From: Flavobacterium sp. IB48
Lineage (GTDB): Bacteria > Bacteroidota > Bacteroidia > Flavobacteriales > Flavobacteriaceae
DNA length: 64,000 nucleotides
Assembly (NCBI RefSeq): GCF_016405855.1
Contig: NZ_JAEFCA010000007.1
Span: 124,001 to 188,000 of the forward strand
Reading direction: 5' to 3'
Made by a program: the position numbers and the translations under genes. Of this stretch, positions 1-8,750 are shown piece by piece; positions within the stretch are counted from its first letter, which is position 1, and each line of letters begins with the position of its first letter. The notes beneath the pieces were generated by a model. It ran no database searches. It worked only from the letters and a program-made list of their open reading frames with translations, and was not told the origin of the DNA.

Positions 1-87
1 GGATCTAACGTAGGATCTCAAGGACTTTCTATCGGTTCTTTACCAACAACTAGAAATATTGGTTGTAACTTAACAATAAAATTCTAA
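1..87 (+). CDS. SusC/RagA-type TonB-dependent receptor, C-terminal end (partial)
   Basis: The first 28 codons of the window are open in frame 1 and end in TAA at 85-87. The peptide ends in ...GCNLTIKF, the alternating pattern with a terminal Phe of an outer-membrane beta-barrel's last strand. A SusD-like gene starts three bases after the stop, the usual SusC-SusD arrangement. The assignment rests on this context and the barrel-like end; the rest of the gene lies before the window. Confidence 0.75.
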   Translation, partial: GSNVGSQGLSIGSLPTTRNIGCNLTIKF

Positions 88-90
88 GCT

Positions 91-1557
91 ATGAAAAATA
101 GACTAATAATATTAATATCGTTCATTGCCTTATTTTCATCTTGCTCTGATGATTTTGGGAACATGAACCAAGACACAAAAAACCCTACCACTACTTCTCC
201 TGAATTTTTATTTACAAATGCAGAGAAATTCATGATGGATCAGGTTACTAGCACATCTGTTAACTTCAACGTATTCAGATTATATGCTCAGCAATGGACA
301 GAAGTACAATACCCACAAGAAACTCAATATGACCTTACTGGACGTACAATTCCAGATCGTCACTGGGCTACTTACTACCGTGATGTACTAAGAGATTTTA
401 AAGAAGCTAAAACACTTTTGCTAGAGCAAAAAGCAAGCTACACTGGAACTGCTGATGGTTTAGTGGTAATTGAAAATAAACTTGCAATTATCGACATTTT
501 AACTTCTTACTGCTACGGTATCTTAGTTGATACTTTTGGAGATGTTCCTTATACAGAAGCTTTAGATATTGAAAATCATCCACAACCTAAATATGATGAT
601 GCTCAAACTATCTACAGAGATTTACTTACTGTATTAACTAATGCATCTCATAAATTAGATCAATCTGCTGACAGTTATGGTAGTGCTGACCTTATTTACG
701 GTGGTAACACTGCAAAATGGGCTAAGTTTGCTAACTCTCTTCGTTTCAGAATGGCTATCATGATGGATGACGTTGATCACGCTTATGCTAGCACACAAGC
801 TTTAGCAGCTAAAGAAGATGGATTAATCACATCTAGTGCTGATGGCGCTTACATGCCTTACGCTACAAATACAACAAATAACAACCCGTTATATCTTGAC
901 TTAGTAGCTAGTGGACGTAATGACTTCGTTCCTGCTGATACATTTGTTAACAAATTGAATGCTCTTTCTGACCCAAGAAGATCTAAATACTTCACTGAGT
1001 ACCCAGAAGGATCAGGACAATACAAAGGTGGTGTATACGGAACAGTTAATATTTACGGAAACTTCTCTCACATTACTGAAACTATTAAAGATCCAGTTTA
1101 TCCAGGTGTAATTTTTACATATTCTGAAGTTGAATTCTTATTAGCTGAAGCTGTAGAAAGAGGTATCGCTGTTGGAGGTACTGCTGAATCTCACTATAAT
1201 GCTGCTGTAACTGCATCTTTACAAGATTGGGGTGTAGCTGCTGGTGATATCGCTGCTTACTTAACAAGATCTGACGTAGCTTATGCTACTGCAACAGGAA
1301 CTTGGAAACAAAAAATTGGAGAACAATCTTGGATTGCTTACTATAATAGAGGTTTTGAAGCTTGGACTTCTTACAGAAGATTAGACTTCCCTGCTTTAGT
1401 TGCGCCACCTGTAACATTTGGTGACATCACTGAAGTTCCAAAACGCTACTCTTATCCAGGAATCGAGCAGACATTAAACGCTGCAAACTTAGAAGCTGCA
1501 GTTGCAAAATTGGGTAACAATGCTGTAACTACTAAACTTTTCTGGGACAAACACTAA
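91..1557 (+). CDS. SusD/RagB-like nutrient-binding outer-membrane lipoprotein
   Basis: 488 residues. Begins with a lipoprotein signal peptide (MKNRLIILISFIALFSSC) with lipobox FSSC, followed by SDDF, which matches the acidic surface-export signal described for Flavobacterium and Capnocytophaga lipoproteins, so surface display is expected. The mature part is alpha-helical with the SusD-type features AEKFMMDQ, a long TPR-like helical body (about residues 100-330) and the late motif SEVEFLLAEAVERG; the ending GIEQTLNAANLEAAVAKLG is typical of SusD-like family 2. It lies 3 bases after the SusC stop and should cap that receptor as its substrate-binding lid. The substrate cannot be told from sequence; no glycoside hydrolase is next to it, so peptides or other nutrients are as likely as glycans. 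Confidence 0.9.
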   Translation: MKNRLIILISFIALFSSCSDDFGNMNQDTKNPTTTSPEFLFTNAEKFMMDQVTSTSVNFNVFRLYAQQWTEVQYPQETQYDLTGRTIPDRHWATYYRDVLRDFKEAKTLLLEQKASYTGTADGLVVIENKLAIIDILTSYCYGILVDTFGDVPYTEALDIENHPQPKYDDAQTIYRDLLTVLTNASHKLDQSADSYGSADLIYGGNTAKWAKFANSLRFRMAIMMDDVDHAYASTQALAAKEDGLITSSADGAYMPYATNTTNNNPLYLDLVASGRNDFVPADTFVNKLNALSDPRRSKYFTEYPEGSGQYKGGVYGTVNIYGNFSHITETIKDPVYPGVIFTYSEVEFLLAEAVERGIAVGGTAESHYNAAVTASLQDWGVAAGDIAAYLTRSDVAYATATGTWKQKIGEQSWIAYYNRGFEAWTSYRRLDFPALVAPPVTFGDITEVPKRYSYPGIEQTLNAANLEAAVAKLGNNAVTTKLFWDKH

Positions 1558-1579
1558 TATTATATTTAACAGTACAAAT

Positions 1580-2800
1580 ATGAAAAAATACATTAAACAG
1601 ATAGCTGCATTTGCATTTATTGCAACTTTAGCTTCATGTTCTGCAGATGACAATATGGAATTTGCAACTACAGGAGGTAATGCAGTTCCAACAACGACTA
1701 GTATAAGTCGTTTGGATAACAACTACAACCTGCCACTTAACACATACACTAAAGAAGGTGTAACTGTGACTAAAGTTGAAATTTTCAAAAATGCTGCAAA
1801 AACACCTCCAACAGATCCTATCGTATTTGGAGACAAAGTAGCAGATGCAACTTTAAGTGAAGGAAAAGCTACTTTCAATACTTCTACATTAGGAAGTTTC
1901 GATAAATTCCCAGTAACTGAAGGTGGTGTAACAACTTTAACTGGAAAAACAGGAACGTTTGAATTAGCAATTCTTGCAACTTATTCTGATGGAACAACAT
2001 CAAGAGCTCCTTTTTCTTTAGTAGTTGGAAAAGCAATTACTTGGCAAGTAGTAAACGCTGATGGAGATCTTGTAAACAGTACTTCAAGTGGTATCTCTTC
2101 AATCAAATTTAATGATCCAGCTGCTTATGAAGTGCATATCGCTCCACTTACTAAAGCTGCTACAACAATCACAAGTATTGTTGGACAATGGTCTAAAAAT
2201 GATACTGGTACATTTACTAATTTACCTGGAACATTGCCTGCTACTAAACAGACTATAGATTTGAATAGTTATCCATATTCTACTTATGGTGGAATTGTTG
2301 CTGGAGATAAAATTACTTACAAATTTATTATAACTTCAGGTACTCAAACAGATGAGATTACTACAACAGTAACTTTTGCTGATCAAGTATTTGGTGCTTC
2401 TCACAATGGAAACATTTCTGATAGTGAGTCAACATTCAGTTTCAAAACTGGAGACCATGAAGCTTCTGAAATTGATTTCGTTAGCCCATTTGGTTTCGCT
2501 ACATCAGAAGGAGTTAGTATCGATTTCGTAAAAGACAATACTGTAAACTACTCAACTGCTAACTTATTTGCTGCTGAGAATGCTTACAACGCAGGTACTA
2601 AAGTTACATCTTTAACTAATTTGGCAGTTGGTGATGTTATTGTTTACAAAATCACAAGATCAGTAAACTTTGGAACTGAATCAGATCCAGATTTCCAAGA
2701 TGTTCTTTACACTGGAATCATCAAAATTACTGACAAAGTTCAAGGAACTACAAGTCAAGAATTGAAATTCTCATACAAAGAAGGAGTTTTAGCTGACTAA
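1580..2800 (+). CDS. Surface lipoprotein of unknown function downstream of SusD (SusE-like position)
   Basis: 406 residues with signal peptide and lipobox LASC, followed by SADDN, again an acidic surface-export signal. The rest is rich in Thr, Ser, Val and Gly with the rhythm of beta-sandwich repeats (for example TVTKVEIFKNAAKTPPTDP near residue 55 and TYKFIITSGTQTDEITTTV near 250). It follows the SusD gene by 22 bases and ends in a strong terminator, so it is the last gene of the SusCD unit. By position it is likely an accessory binding lipoprotein such as SusE/SusF, but no family motif was recognised. Confidence 0.7.
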   Translation: MKKYIKQIAAFAFIATLASCSADDNMEFATTGGNAVPTTTSISRLDNNYNLPLNTYTKEGVTVTKVEIFKNAAKTPPTDPIVFGDKVADATLSEGKATFNTSTLGSFDKFPVTEGGVTTLTGKTGTFELAILATYSDGTTSRAPFSLVVGKAITWQVVNADGDLVNSTSSGISSIKFNDPAAYEVHIAPLTKAATTITSIVGQWSKNDTGTFTNLPGTLPATKQTIDLNSYPYSTYGGIVAGDKITYKFIITSGTQTDEITTTVTFADQVFGASHNGNISDSESTFSFKTGDHEASEIDFVSPFGFATSEGVSIDFVKDNTVNYSTANLFAAENAYNAGTKVTSLTNLAVGDVIVYKITRSVNFGTESDPDFQDVLYTGIIKITDKVQGTTSQELKFSYKEGVLAD

Positions 2801-2822
2801 TTCTTCTTTTAACAATGAAACT

Positions 2823-2847
2823 AAACCATCCCAAATTGGGATGGTTT
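2823..2847 (+). terminator. Rho-independent terminator of the SusCD unit
   Basis: Ten-base stem AAACCATCCC / GGGATGGTTT with a 5-base loop, followed by a T9 run. It begins 22 bases after the stop of the last SusCD-unit gene. Confidence 0.9.
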
Positions 2848-2867
2848 TTTTTTATATAAACATTACC

Positions 2868-2875
2868 TATATTTG
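2868..2875 (+). promoter_or_regulatory. -7 promoter box of rlmB, four bases before ATG
   Basis: TATATTTG matches the Bacteroidota -7 consensus TAnnTTTG and ends exactly four bases before the ATG at 2880, which predicts transcription starting at or beside the start codon. It decides the start: the in-frame ATG at 2841 lies upstream of this box, inside the preceding terminator. No clear TTG -33 box is visible. Confidence 0.65.
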
Positions 2876-2879
2876 TCCA

Positions 2880-3614
2880 ATGGAAAAAGAACATCAAATA
2901 TTTGGCATTAGAGCCATCATAGAAGCGATTCAAGCAGGAAAAGAAGTGGATAAAGTTTTCATTCAGAAAGACATTTCTGGTGAACTTATGAAAGATTTAA
3001 TGAAGGTAATGAAACGTGCAAACGTAAACTTCTCTTATGTTCCTGTAGAAAAATTAAATCGTCTTACACCAAATAATCACCAAGGTGCAGTAGCAACCAT
3101 CTCTCCTATTGGTTTTATTGATTTAGAGCATTTAGTAGAATCTACAATTGAGTCTGGCAGCAAGCCTCTTTTTCTAATATTAGATCAAATATCAGATGCT
3201 AGAAATTTTGGCGCTATTATTAGAACAGCAGAATGTACTGGAGTTAATGGAATCATTATACAAAAAGCAGGTTCAGCTCCTGTAAACGGTGATACTGTTA
3301 AAACTTCAGCTGGAGCTGTATTCAATGTGCCTATCTGCAAAGTTGAACATATAAAAGATGCTATCTTCTATTTGCAAGGTTCTGGAATTAAAACAGTAGC
3401 AGCAACTGAAAAAACAGATCAAAACATATATGACATATCATTATCAGAACCATTAGCTATTATTATGGGATCTGAAGACCGAGGAATAAATCCTTCAGTT
3501 TTAAAAATAGTAGACGAAAAAGCTAAGCTACCAATGTTCGGCTCAATAGGATCCTTAAATGTATCTGTTGCCTGTGGTGCTTTTCTATACGAAGCTGTTA
3601 GACAAAGAATCTAA
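2880..3614 (+). CDS. rlmB: 23S rRNA (guanosine-2'-O-)-methyltransferase, TrmH/SpoU family
   Basis: 244 residues. N-terminal substrate-binding domain MEKEHQIFGIRAIIEAIQAG, then the SPOUT catalytic domain with the three TrmH motifs: motif 1 LDQISDARNFGAIIRTAEC (about residues 105-123), motif 2 IIMGSEDRGI, motif 3 LPMFGSIGSLNVSVACGAF near the C terminus. These bind S-adenosylmethionine in a trefoil knot; RlmB methylates the 2'-OH of G2251 (E. coli numbering) in 23S rRNA. The start at 2880 is chosen because the -7 box lies immediately upstream. The precise target nucleotide is inferred from the family. Confidence 0.92.
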   Translation: MEKEHQIFGIRAIIEAIQAGKEVDKVFIQKDISGELMKDLMKVMKRANVNFSYVPVEKLNRLTPNNHQGAVATISPIGFIDLEHLVESTIESGSKPLFLILDQISDARNFGAIIRTAECTGVNGIIIQKAGSAPVNGDTVKTSAGAVFNVPICKVEHIKDAIFYLQGSGIKTVAATEKTDQNIYDISLSEPLAIIMGSEDRGINPSVLKIVDEKAKLPMFGSIGSLNVSVACGAFLYEAVRQRI

Positions 3615-3667
3615 AAAATACATTGAGAGATTAAGATGCGAATGAAATAATTAAATACCTTTAATTA

Positions 3668-4471
3668 ATGCTTTCAAAATCTAATTCAAAATCAAAAATT
3701 ACAATATTCCGATGCCTGTTTGTAATTCTATTAATTACAAACAGCTACGGACAAAATACTACGTATAATCAGTTTTGGAATGAATTACAGTTCAATCAGA
3801 CTTTAAGCAAAAAGTGGGCAACCGAAATTGATTTTGCTGCAGCTTATAGCAGTTCCGAATCATCTCCAAATTTATTCGAAAACACTATTCAAAGATCCAT
3901 TAGAGGTTGGGGACATTATTACTTTTCTCCCAGATGGAAACTCTCCGCCTTTGTTGCCTATTTCAGCAATAGAGATGTTCCCGAAATTGGTCAGTTCGAA
4001 TCTCCCGAATGGCGCTTTGCTCTTCAAGGCATTTATTATTTTCACAAAACAGGCTACACTTTAAGTACAAGAATGCGTACTGAATATCGTCATATTAAAA
4101 ATGATGATGATCAATATGAAAACGTTTTTAGATATCGACAACAGATTAAATATATACAGCCCATTAACAGTAAATTTTTAAGAAGCGGAGTCGTATATGT
4201 GATTGCATCAGATGAACTCTATTTTAAATCTGGAGCAAATGTTACTGGAGAAAGTTTTTTTGATCGAAATCGATTCAATATTGGTGCCGGCTATTTATTT
4301 ACAGATGATTTTCAGGTTGAATTAACGTATTGCAACGAATATCTTCCAAGAAATAATGGAAACCAAACAACCAACGCCGCTTCGCTTACTATAAGTTTCA
4401 ATAATTTTTTTCGAAACCTTAAAAAGAAAATTGAAGCCAAAAAACATCCTGAAGTAAAAGACGAAGAATAA
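3668..4471 (+). CDS. DUF2490-family outer-membrane-like protein
   Basis: 267 residues with a signal peptide ending ...NSYGQ, then NTTYNQFWNELQFNQTLSKKWATEIDF, the signature opening of the DUF2490 family. Alternating aromatic and polar residues throughout (WGHYYFSPRWKLSAFVAYF, TLSTRMRTEYRHI, RFNIGAGYLF) indicate a small beta-barrel, probably in the outer membrane; the last 15 residues form a charged tail. Function of the family is unknown. The start has TACCTTTA four bases before ATG, a near match to the -7 box. It converges on the next gene with a gap of only two bases between stops. Confidence 0.8.
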   Translation: MLSKSNSKSKITIFRCLFVILLITNSYGQNTTYNQFWNELQFNQTLSKKWATEIDFAAAYSSSESSPNLFENTIQRSIRGWGHYYFSPRWKLSAFVAYFSNRDVPEIGQFESPEWRFALQGIYYFHKTGYTLSTRMRTEYRHIKNDDDQYENVFRYRQQIKYIQPINSKFLRSGVVYVIASDELYFKSGANVTGESFFDRNRFNIGAGYLFTDDFQVELTYCNEYLPRNNGNQTTNAASLTISFNNFFRNLKKKIEAKKHPEVKDEE

Positions 4472-4473
4472 AA

Positions 4474-4977
4474 TTAGTTTTCTTCTTTCTTCAAAAAGCA
4501 TTTAAGCTGTTCAACAATAGCATTTTTATGAAGCTTAAAATTATAGCTTCGCACAAATTCAGTTCCCTGCATATTGATATCTGCACTTACAGCCTCGTAA
4601 TTAGAAAACGCATCGAGATCTTTATCGTCAATCAAATAAAGTACCTGCATTATAGAATCGTTACGTCGATATTGAGTATCGTAATGTGCTAGCTTATATG
4701 TTTTGTTATCTGCTAGAAGAATTATTAAATCGTCCTTAATTTTTTTCCCTTCTTTCTTATCAGGAAAAGGCGTGGGCTGCAGTGCTACGAAATAATGTTC
4801 TTTGTCTGTAACAATATTAATTTTCAGCGATTTTGATTTTGTAGTGTAAAAAGCTGCTGGCTCAAAATAGTAGATCATACTGCCATCTGCCTGCACCCTA
4901 TTCTTTATTTCACATTGAGCAACGCCTTTCGCATTAAAAACAAAAAACAAAAATAAAACGACAAACTTCATTTTCAT
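4474..4977 (-). CDS. Secreted protein of unknown function
   Basis: 167 residues with a signal peptide (MKMKFVVLFLFFVFNAKGVAQ). The mature part contains two Cys and alternates strands and turns (SMIYYFEPAAFY, HYFVALQPTPFP, DLIILLADNKTYKL), suggesting a small periplasmic beta-protein. Not recognised. An alternative start two codons in (MKFVV) would also leave a good signal peptide. It stands alone, facing the DUF2490 gene. Confidence 0.6.
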   Translation of the reverse strand: MKMKFVVLFLFFVFNAKGVAQCEIKNRVQADGSMIYYFEPAAFYTTKSKSLKINIVTDKEHYFVALQPTPFPDKKEGKKIKDDLIILLADNKTYKLAHYDTQYRRNDSIMQVLYLIDDKDLDAFSNYEAVSADINMQGTEFVRSYNFKLHKNAIVEQLKCFLKKEEN

Positions 4978-5033
4978 AATGCTAAAAATAAATTGTTAGT
5001 CTAACAAATTTACTCTTTTTATTTCAAAGAAAA

Positions 5034-5801
5034 TTACTGGTCGGTTTCTTCTTCTTGCTCAGCTTTTTTAATTACAATATAATTTACAGGATGGCTTGAC
5101 GAAAAATACTGAATTTGTTCCTCTTCGTCTTCATGAGAAAAAGTAACGAAATTTCCGTTTTCATCAAAATGTTTCATAAAAGGATCAAGACTAGGATCAA
5201 AATCTGGACGTTGCCAATCGTAAACAATTGGTTTTGCATATTCGGGCGCTTTGTAAAATAAAGTCAAAACAAAACCTGTAATAAGTCCCGCTAAATGCCC
5301 TTCCCAAGAAATAGATTGATCAACATCGGGAAAAACATACCATATCATTCCGCCATAAAGCAAAATCACAGTTAAGGATAATGCAACCAATCTATAATAT
5401 TTAGTCTGAATACCTTTAAAAAAAATAAAACTAACCAAAACATAAATTAATCCGCTTGCCCCAATATGAAAATTCTCTCTTCCTACTACCCAAGTAATCA
5501 ATCCTGAAAATATTATTCCATAACTTATAACTCCAAAAGTTTGTTTTGGATAAAAAAACTGCATTGCCGCCAATAGTATTACAAGCGGAATACTATTATT
5601 GTATAAATGATCTAAATTTTCATGAATAAATGGACTGAAGAAAACACCTCGCAGTCCAATAAAATCGCGAGGGTAAATTCCGAATCGGTAAAAATCAAAA
5701 TCAAAGCGAATCTGAAGCCAATATATTATCCATAAAAAAAGGACAAAAAACAATGGAAGTCCAATAACCGAATTTGAAAACTTAAAATTAGTGTCGCTCA
5801 T
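5034..5801 (-). CDS. Rhomboid-family intramembrane serine protease
   Basis: 255 residues with about six membrane segments. The catalytic Ser lies in the motif HIGASGLIY (GxSG) and the catalytic His in SWEGHLAGLITGF; the first loop has the typical rhomboid pattern FFSPFIHENLDHLYNNS. A soluble C-terminal tail of about 70 acidic residues follows the last helix. Such enzymes cut membrane-protein helices within the bilayer; the substrate is unknown. The start MSDTNFKFSN (5801) is preferred over an ATG six codons upstream (5819) because the hydrophobic core begins only after it; this choice is not certain. Confidence 0.88.
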   Translation of the reverse strand: MSDTNFKFSNSVIGLPLFFVLFLWIIYWLQIRFDFDFYRFGIYPRDFIGLRGVFFSPFIHENLDHLYNNSIPLVILLAAMQFFYPKQTFGVISYGIIFSGLITWVVGRENFHIGASGLIYVLVSFIFFKGIQTKYYRLVALSLTVILLYGGMIWYVFPDVDQSISWEGHLAGLITGFVLTLFYKAPEYAKPIVYDWQRPDFDPSLDPFMKHFDENGNFVTFSHEDEEEQIQYFSSSHPVNYIVIKKAEQEEETDQ

Positions 5802-5962
5802 ATTTTTAGAAAATAACATCTAACAGAACTCAAAAAACTATCCAAAAATAATTTACTGATATTTTGTCATACCAAGATAAAGAATTGTCTCAAATCAGAA
5901 CAATCGATCTCTCCATGAACTGTTTTAACTTTTGAATGAATGAAATTTAAATCTTAAAATAG

Positions 5963-5970
5963 TAATTTTG
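5963..5970 (+). promoter_or_regulatory. -7 promoter box of rarA, four bases before ATG
   Basis: TAATTTTG matches TAnnTTTG exactly and ends four bases before the ATG at 5975, predicting a leaderless transcript. No TTG at a normal distance is seen. Confidence 0.6.
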
Positions 5971-5974
5971 TAAT

Positions 5975-7252
5975 ATGGAAGCACCTTTAGCAGAGCGTAT
6001 TCGTCCGCAAAAATTAGAAGATTATATAAGCCAACAACATTTGGTTGGTCCAACCGGTTCTTTAACACAGCAAATTTCAAAAGGGATAATTCCTTCATTG
6101 ATTTTCTGGGGACCTCCAGGAACAGGAAAAACAACTTTGGCACAAATTATTGCGCAAGAATCAAAGAGACCGTTTTATATTCTAAGTGCCATAAATTCTG
6201 GTGTAAAAGATATTCGCGATGTTATTGAAAAAGCAAAACAAAGTGGCGGACTTTTTACGGCTAAAAATCCGATTCTATTTATAGACGAGATCCACAGGTT
6301 TAGTAAATCACAACAAGATTCACTTTTAGCTGCTGTCGAGAAAGGTTGGATAACATTGGTCGGTGCTACAACCGAAAACCCCAGTTTTGAAGTAATTCCT
6401 GCATTATTGTCACGTTGTCAAGTTTATATACTAAATGCTTTTACAAAAGCCGATTTAGAAGCTCTTTTGCAGCGTGCAATGAAAACTGATGCCTATTTAT
6501 TGACAAAAAAAATAAATTTAAAAGAAACAGAAGCATTATTGCGTATTTCTGGTGGTGACGGAAGAAAACTCTTAAATGTATTTGAACTCGTCATTAATGC
6601 TTCTGCTGGTGATGAAATTACAATTACTAACGATCGCGTTTTTGAACTTGTACAACAAAACACGGTTCTTTATGATAAAACTGGCGAACAACATTACGAT
6701 ATAGTTTCTGCGTTTATTAAATCTATACGAGGCAGTGATCCTAATGGAGCCGTTTATTGGTTGGCCAGAATGATTGAAGGCGGCGAAGAAGTAAAATTTA
6801 TTGCTAGAAGAATGCTAATTCTCGCAAGCGAAGATATTGGTAATGCTAATCCAACTGCACTGATAATGGCTAATAATACTTTTCAGGCTGTTACAACAAT
6901 CGGATATCCAGAAAGCCGAATCATATTAAGTCAGTGTGCAATTTATTTGGCTACTTCGCCAAAAAGCAATGCTTCTTATATGGCAATTGGCAATGCTCAA
7001 CAGTTAGTAAAGCAAACTGGCGATTTGCCTGTTCCTATTCATTTACGAAATGCTCCTACCAAATTAATGAAGGAATTAGGTTATGGAGACGAATATAAAT
7101 ATTCTCACGATTATGCCAATAATTTTGCAGAACAAGAATTTTTGCCAGATGCTATAAAAGAAACGGTTCTTTACAATCCTGGAAACAATTCTAGAGAGAA
7201 TAGTACCCGCGAATTTCTAAAGAACCGTTGGAAAGATAAATACGGCTATTAA
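5975..7252 (+). CDS. rarA: Replication-associated recombination protein A (AAA+ ATPase, MgsA/RarA)
   Basis: 425 residues. Starts with the RarA signature PLAERIRPQKLEDYISQQHL; Walker A GPPGTGKTT at residues 46-54; Walker B LFIDEIHRF at about 101-109; sensor 1 LVGATTENPSF. The C-terminal half has the MgsA oligomerisation region (YDIVSAFIKSIRGSDPNGAV and ARRMLILASEDIGNANP). The protein acts at stalled replication forks with single-strand-binding protein. Length is normal for the family. It is a single-gene unit; its stop codon lies inside a bidirectional terminator. Confidence 0.95.
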   Translation: MEAPLAERIRPQKLEDYISQQHLVGPTGSLTQQISKGIIPSLIFWGPPGTGKTTLAQIIAQESKRPFYILSAINSGVKDIRDVIEKAKQSGGLFTAKNPILFIDEIHRFSKSQQDSLLAAVEKGWITLVGATTENPSFEVIPALLSRCQVYILNAFTKADLEALLQRAMKTDAYLLTKKINLKETEALLRISGGDGRKLLNVFELVINASAGDEITITNDRVFELVQQNTVLYDKTGEQHYDIVSAFIKSIRGSDPNGAVYWLARMIEGGEEVKFIARRMLILASEDIGNANPTALIMANNTFQAVTTIGYPESRIILSQCAIYLATSPKSNASYMAIGNAQQLVKQTGDLPVPIHLRNAPTKLMKELGYGDEYKYSHDYANNFAEQEFLPDAIKETVLYNPGNNSRENSTREFLKNRWKDKYGY

Positions 7253-7261
7253 ACCGTATTT
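7238..7261. terminator. Bidirectional terminator between rarA and the convergent gene
   Basis: Eight-base stem AAATACGG / CCGTATTT with the rarA TAA (7250-7252) in its loop. It serves both converging genes in a 14-base gap. Confidence 0.6.
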
Positions 7262-7266
7262 TGTAT

Positions 7267-8058
7267 TTAGAATTTAACTACAATTTTTTCTGAAACTAAT
7301 TTGTCATTCTGATAAGACTCAAAATACCATTGTCCATCTTCTTTCAAAATCAAAGAACCTTGAACATTATCTTTTATCGCGATGTAAACATTTGGTTGAG
7401 AAGTCTTAAGAAGCTTCATAACTACTTTTGGAGTTTTATCTATTAATTGATAACCAGATTCTGTTGGTTGGGCATATAATAAATTAGGATCTTTTAAATC
7501 TGGTGAAACAGTCGCTGCTACTGGATTTGCTTGCGCTACTTTTACTGCAGCCGCTGCAGGAGCAACTGTCGCAGCCGCCAAAGTTTCGGCAGTATTTTTT
7601 TGTGTCACAACAGTTCTAGATGGCACTACAGACTTGCCACTATATTTATAGTGCAATCCATAAATCGATTTAAAAGCGTTATCTAGCGCTTCTTTATACG
7701 CAACTTCATATTCTTTCTCCTTACTTTTACCCACTTCAGATGTGTAAACTACTTGTCCGTAACAATCTTTTAATTCAATAAAAAGTTTAGTGACCAAAAA
7801 AGCATTGTCTTTTTTTACATCTATATATAAAACCTGACAACGATCTGTAAGTCCATCTGGTAATTGCTCGTTTGTATAATAAGCTTCAAAACCTCCTTTT
7901 AATAAATTTGATTTGGTTAATGTAGCCAAACGATATTGATTATCTGTTTTTATAAAATCATATCTTAGAGGTACAATTACAGCTCTGTAATCATTAACAG
8001 ACTGCGCAAATCCAACAACTGAACATAAAAGAGCAGTAAGTAAAATTTTAATTTTCAT
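7267..8058 (-). CDS. Secreted protein of unknown function, last gene of the radC operon
   Basis: 263 residues with a signal peptide (MKIKILLTALLCSVVGFAQ). Two parts: residues about 20-140 form one domain (DYRAVIVPLRYDFIKTDNQYRL, then LYIDVKKDNAFLVTKLFIELKDCYG), an Ala/Val-rich linker at about 160-185, then a second small domain ending in ESYQNDKLVSEKIVVKF. Not recognised. It follows the yjjG-type gene by two bases and is probably co-transcribed with it and radC; the genes do not suggest a common function. Confidence 0.65.
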   Translation of the reverse strand: MKIKILLTALLCSVVGFAQSVNDYRAVIVPLRYDFIKTDNQYRLATLTKSNLLKGGFEAYYTNEQLPDGLTDRCQVLYIDVKKDNAFLVTKLFIELKDCYGQVVYTSEVGKSKEKEYEVAYKEALDNAFKSIYGLHYKYSGKSVVPSRTVVTQKNTAETLAAATVAPAAAAVKVAQANPVAATVSPDLKDPNLLYAQPTESGYQLIDKTPKVVMKLLKTSQPNVYIAIKDNVQGSLILKEDGQWYFESYQNDKLVSEKIVVKF

Positions 8059-8060
8059 AA

Positions 8061-8747
8061 TTATAAATAGTTTTTTAGTTCTAATAAATGGTTAATTTGT
8101 TTATAATTTCCCGAAATATCTAATTTTTTCTCATTAAAAAAAATAGCATCCAAACCAGCATTCAACGCTCCATTTACATCTGCTTCAAAATCGTCTCCGA
8201 TCATAATGCTGTTTTCTTTTGAAGTTTTTGCCAATTTTAATGCATAATCAAATATAATACTATTTGGTTTTTTAACCCCAGCTAATTCTGAATTTGTGAT
8301 TGTACTGAAATAACCACCAAGCGAAGCATTATTAATTTTCTTTTCTTGAACTTGAGCAAATCCATTTGTAATGATGTGAAGTTTATATTTTGGCTTCAAA
8401 TATTCCAAAACTTCAATCGCACCATCAAAAAGATAATTGTTATCAGTAAGAAACTCAATATAATCATTTGCAATTTCCAGAATATTCTCATCTGAAACTA
8501 CATAATTCAAAGCATCAAAGGATAACTTCAAACGATTATAACGCAATTCCTGATGCGTAATTTTGTCATTCTGATACAATCTCCAACATTCTTGATTGAT
8601 CGGAATATATTCTTTAATAAAATCTTGAGTTGCGATTTCTTGGTATTTATTTTTAAAAATACGATCAAAAGCCATTTCTGAGTTTTTATCAAAATCCCAA
8701 AGCGTATGATCTAAATCAAAAAAGATGTCGGTAATATTGGTGTTCAT
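8061..8747 (-). CDS. yjjG: HAD-superfamily nucleotidase, YjjG family
   Basis: 228 residues. HAD motif I is FFDLDHTLWDF (catalytic Asp at about residues 10-12), motif II Thr/Ser in LHIITNGFAQ, motif III Lys in LAGVKKPNSIIFDYAL, motif IV IMIGDDFEADVNGALNAG. The sequence LDHTLWDFDKNS is typical of the YjjG/YfnB subgroup, which dephosphorylates nucleoside monophosphates including non-canonical pyrimidines. It sits between radC (3 bases upstream) and a secreted protein gene (2 bases downstream). Substrate is inferred from the subgroup. Confidence 0.85.
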   Translation of the reverse strand: MNTNITDIFFDLDHTLWDFDKNSEMAFDRIFKNKYQEIATQDFIKEYIPINQECWRLYQNDKITHQELRYNRLKLSFDALNYVVSDENILEIANDYIEFLTDNNYLFDGAIEVLEYLKPKYKLHIITNGFAQVQEKKINNASLGGYFSTITNSELAGVKKPNSIIFDYALKLAKTSKENSIMIGDDFEADVNGALNAGLDAIFFNEKKLDISGNYKQINHLLELKNYL

Positions 8748-8750
8748 GTA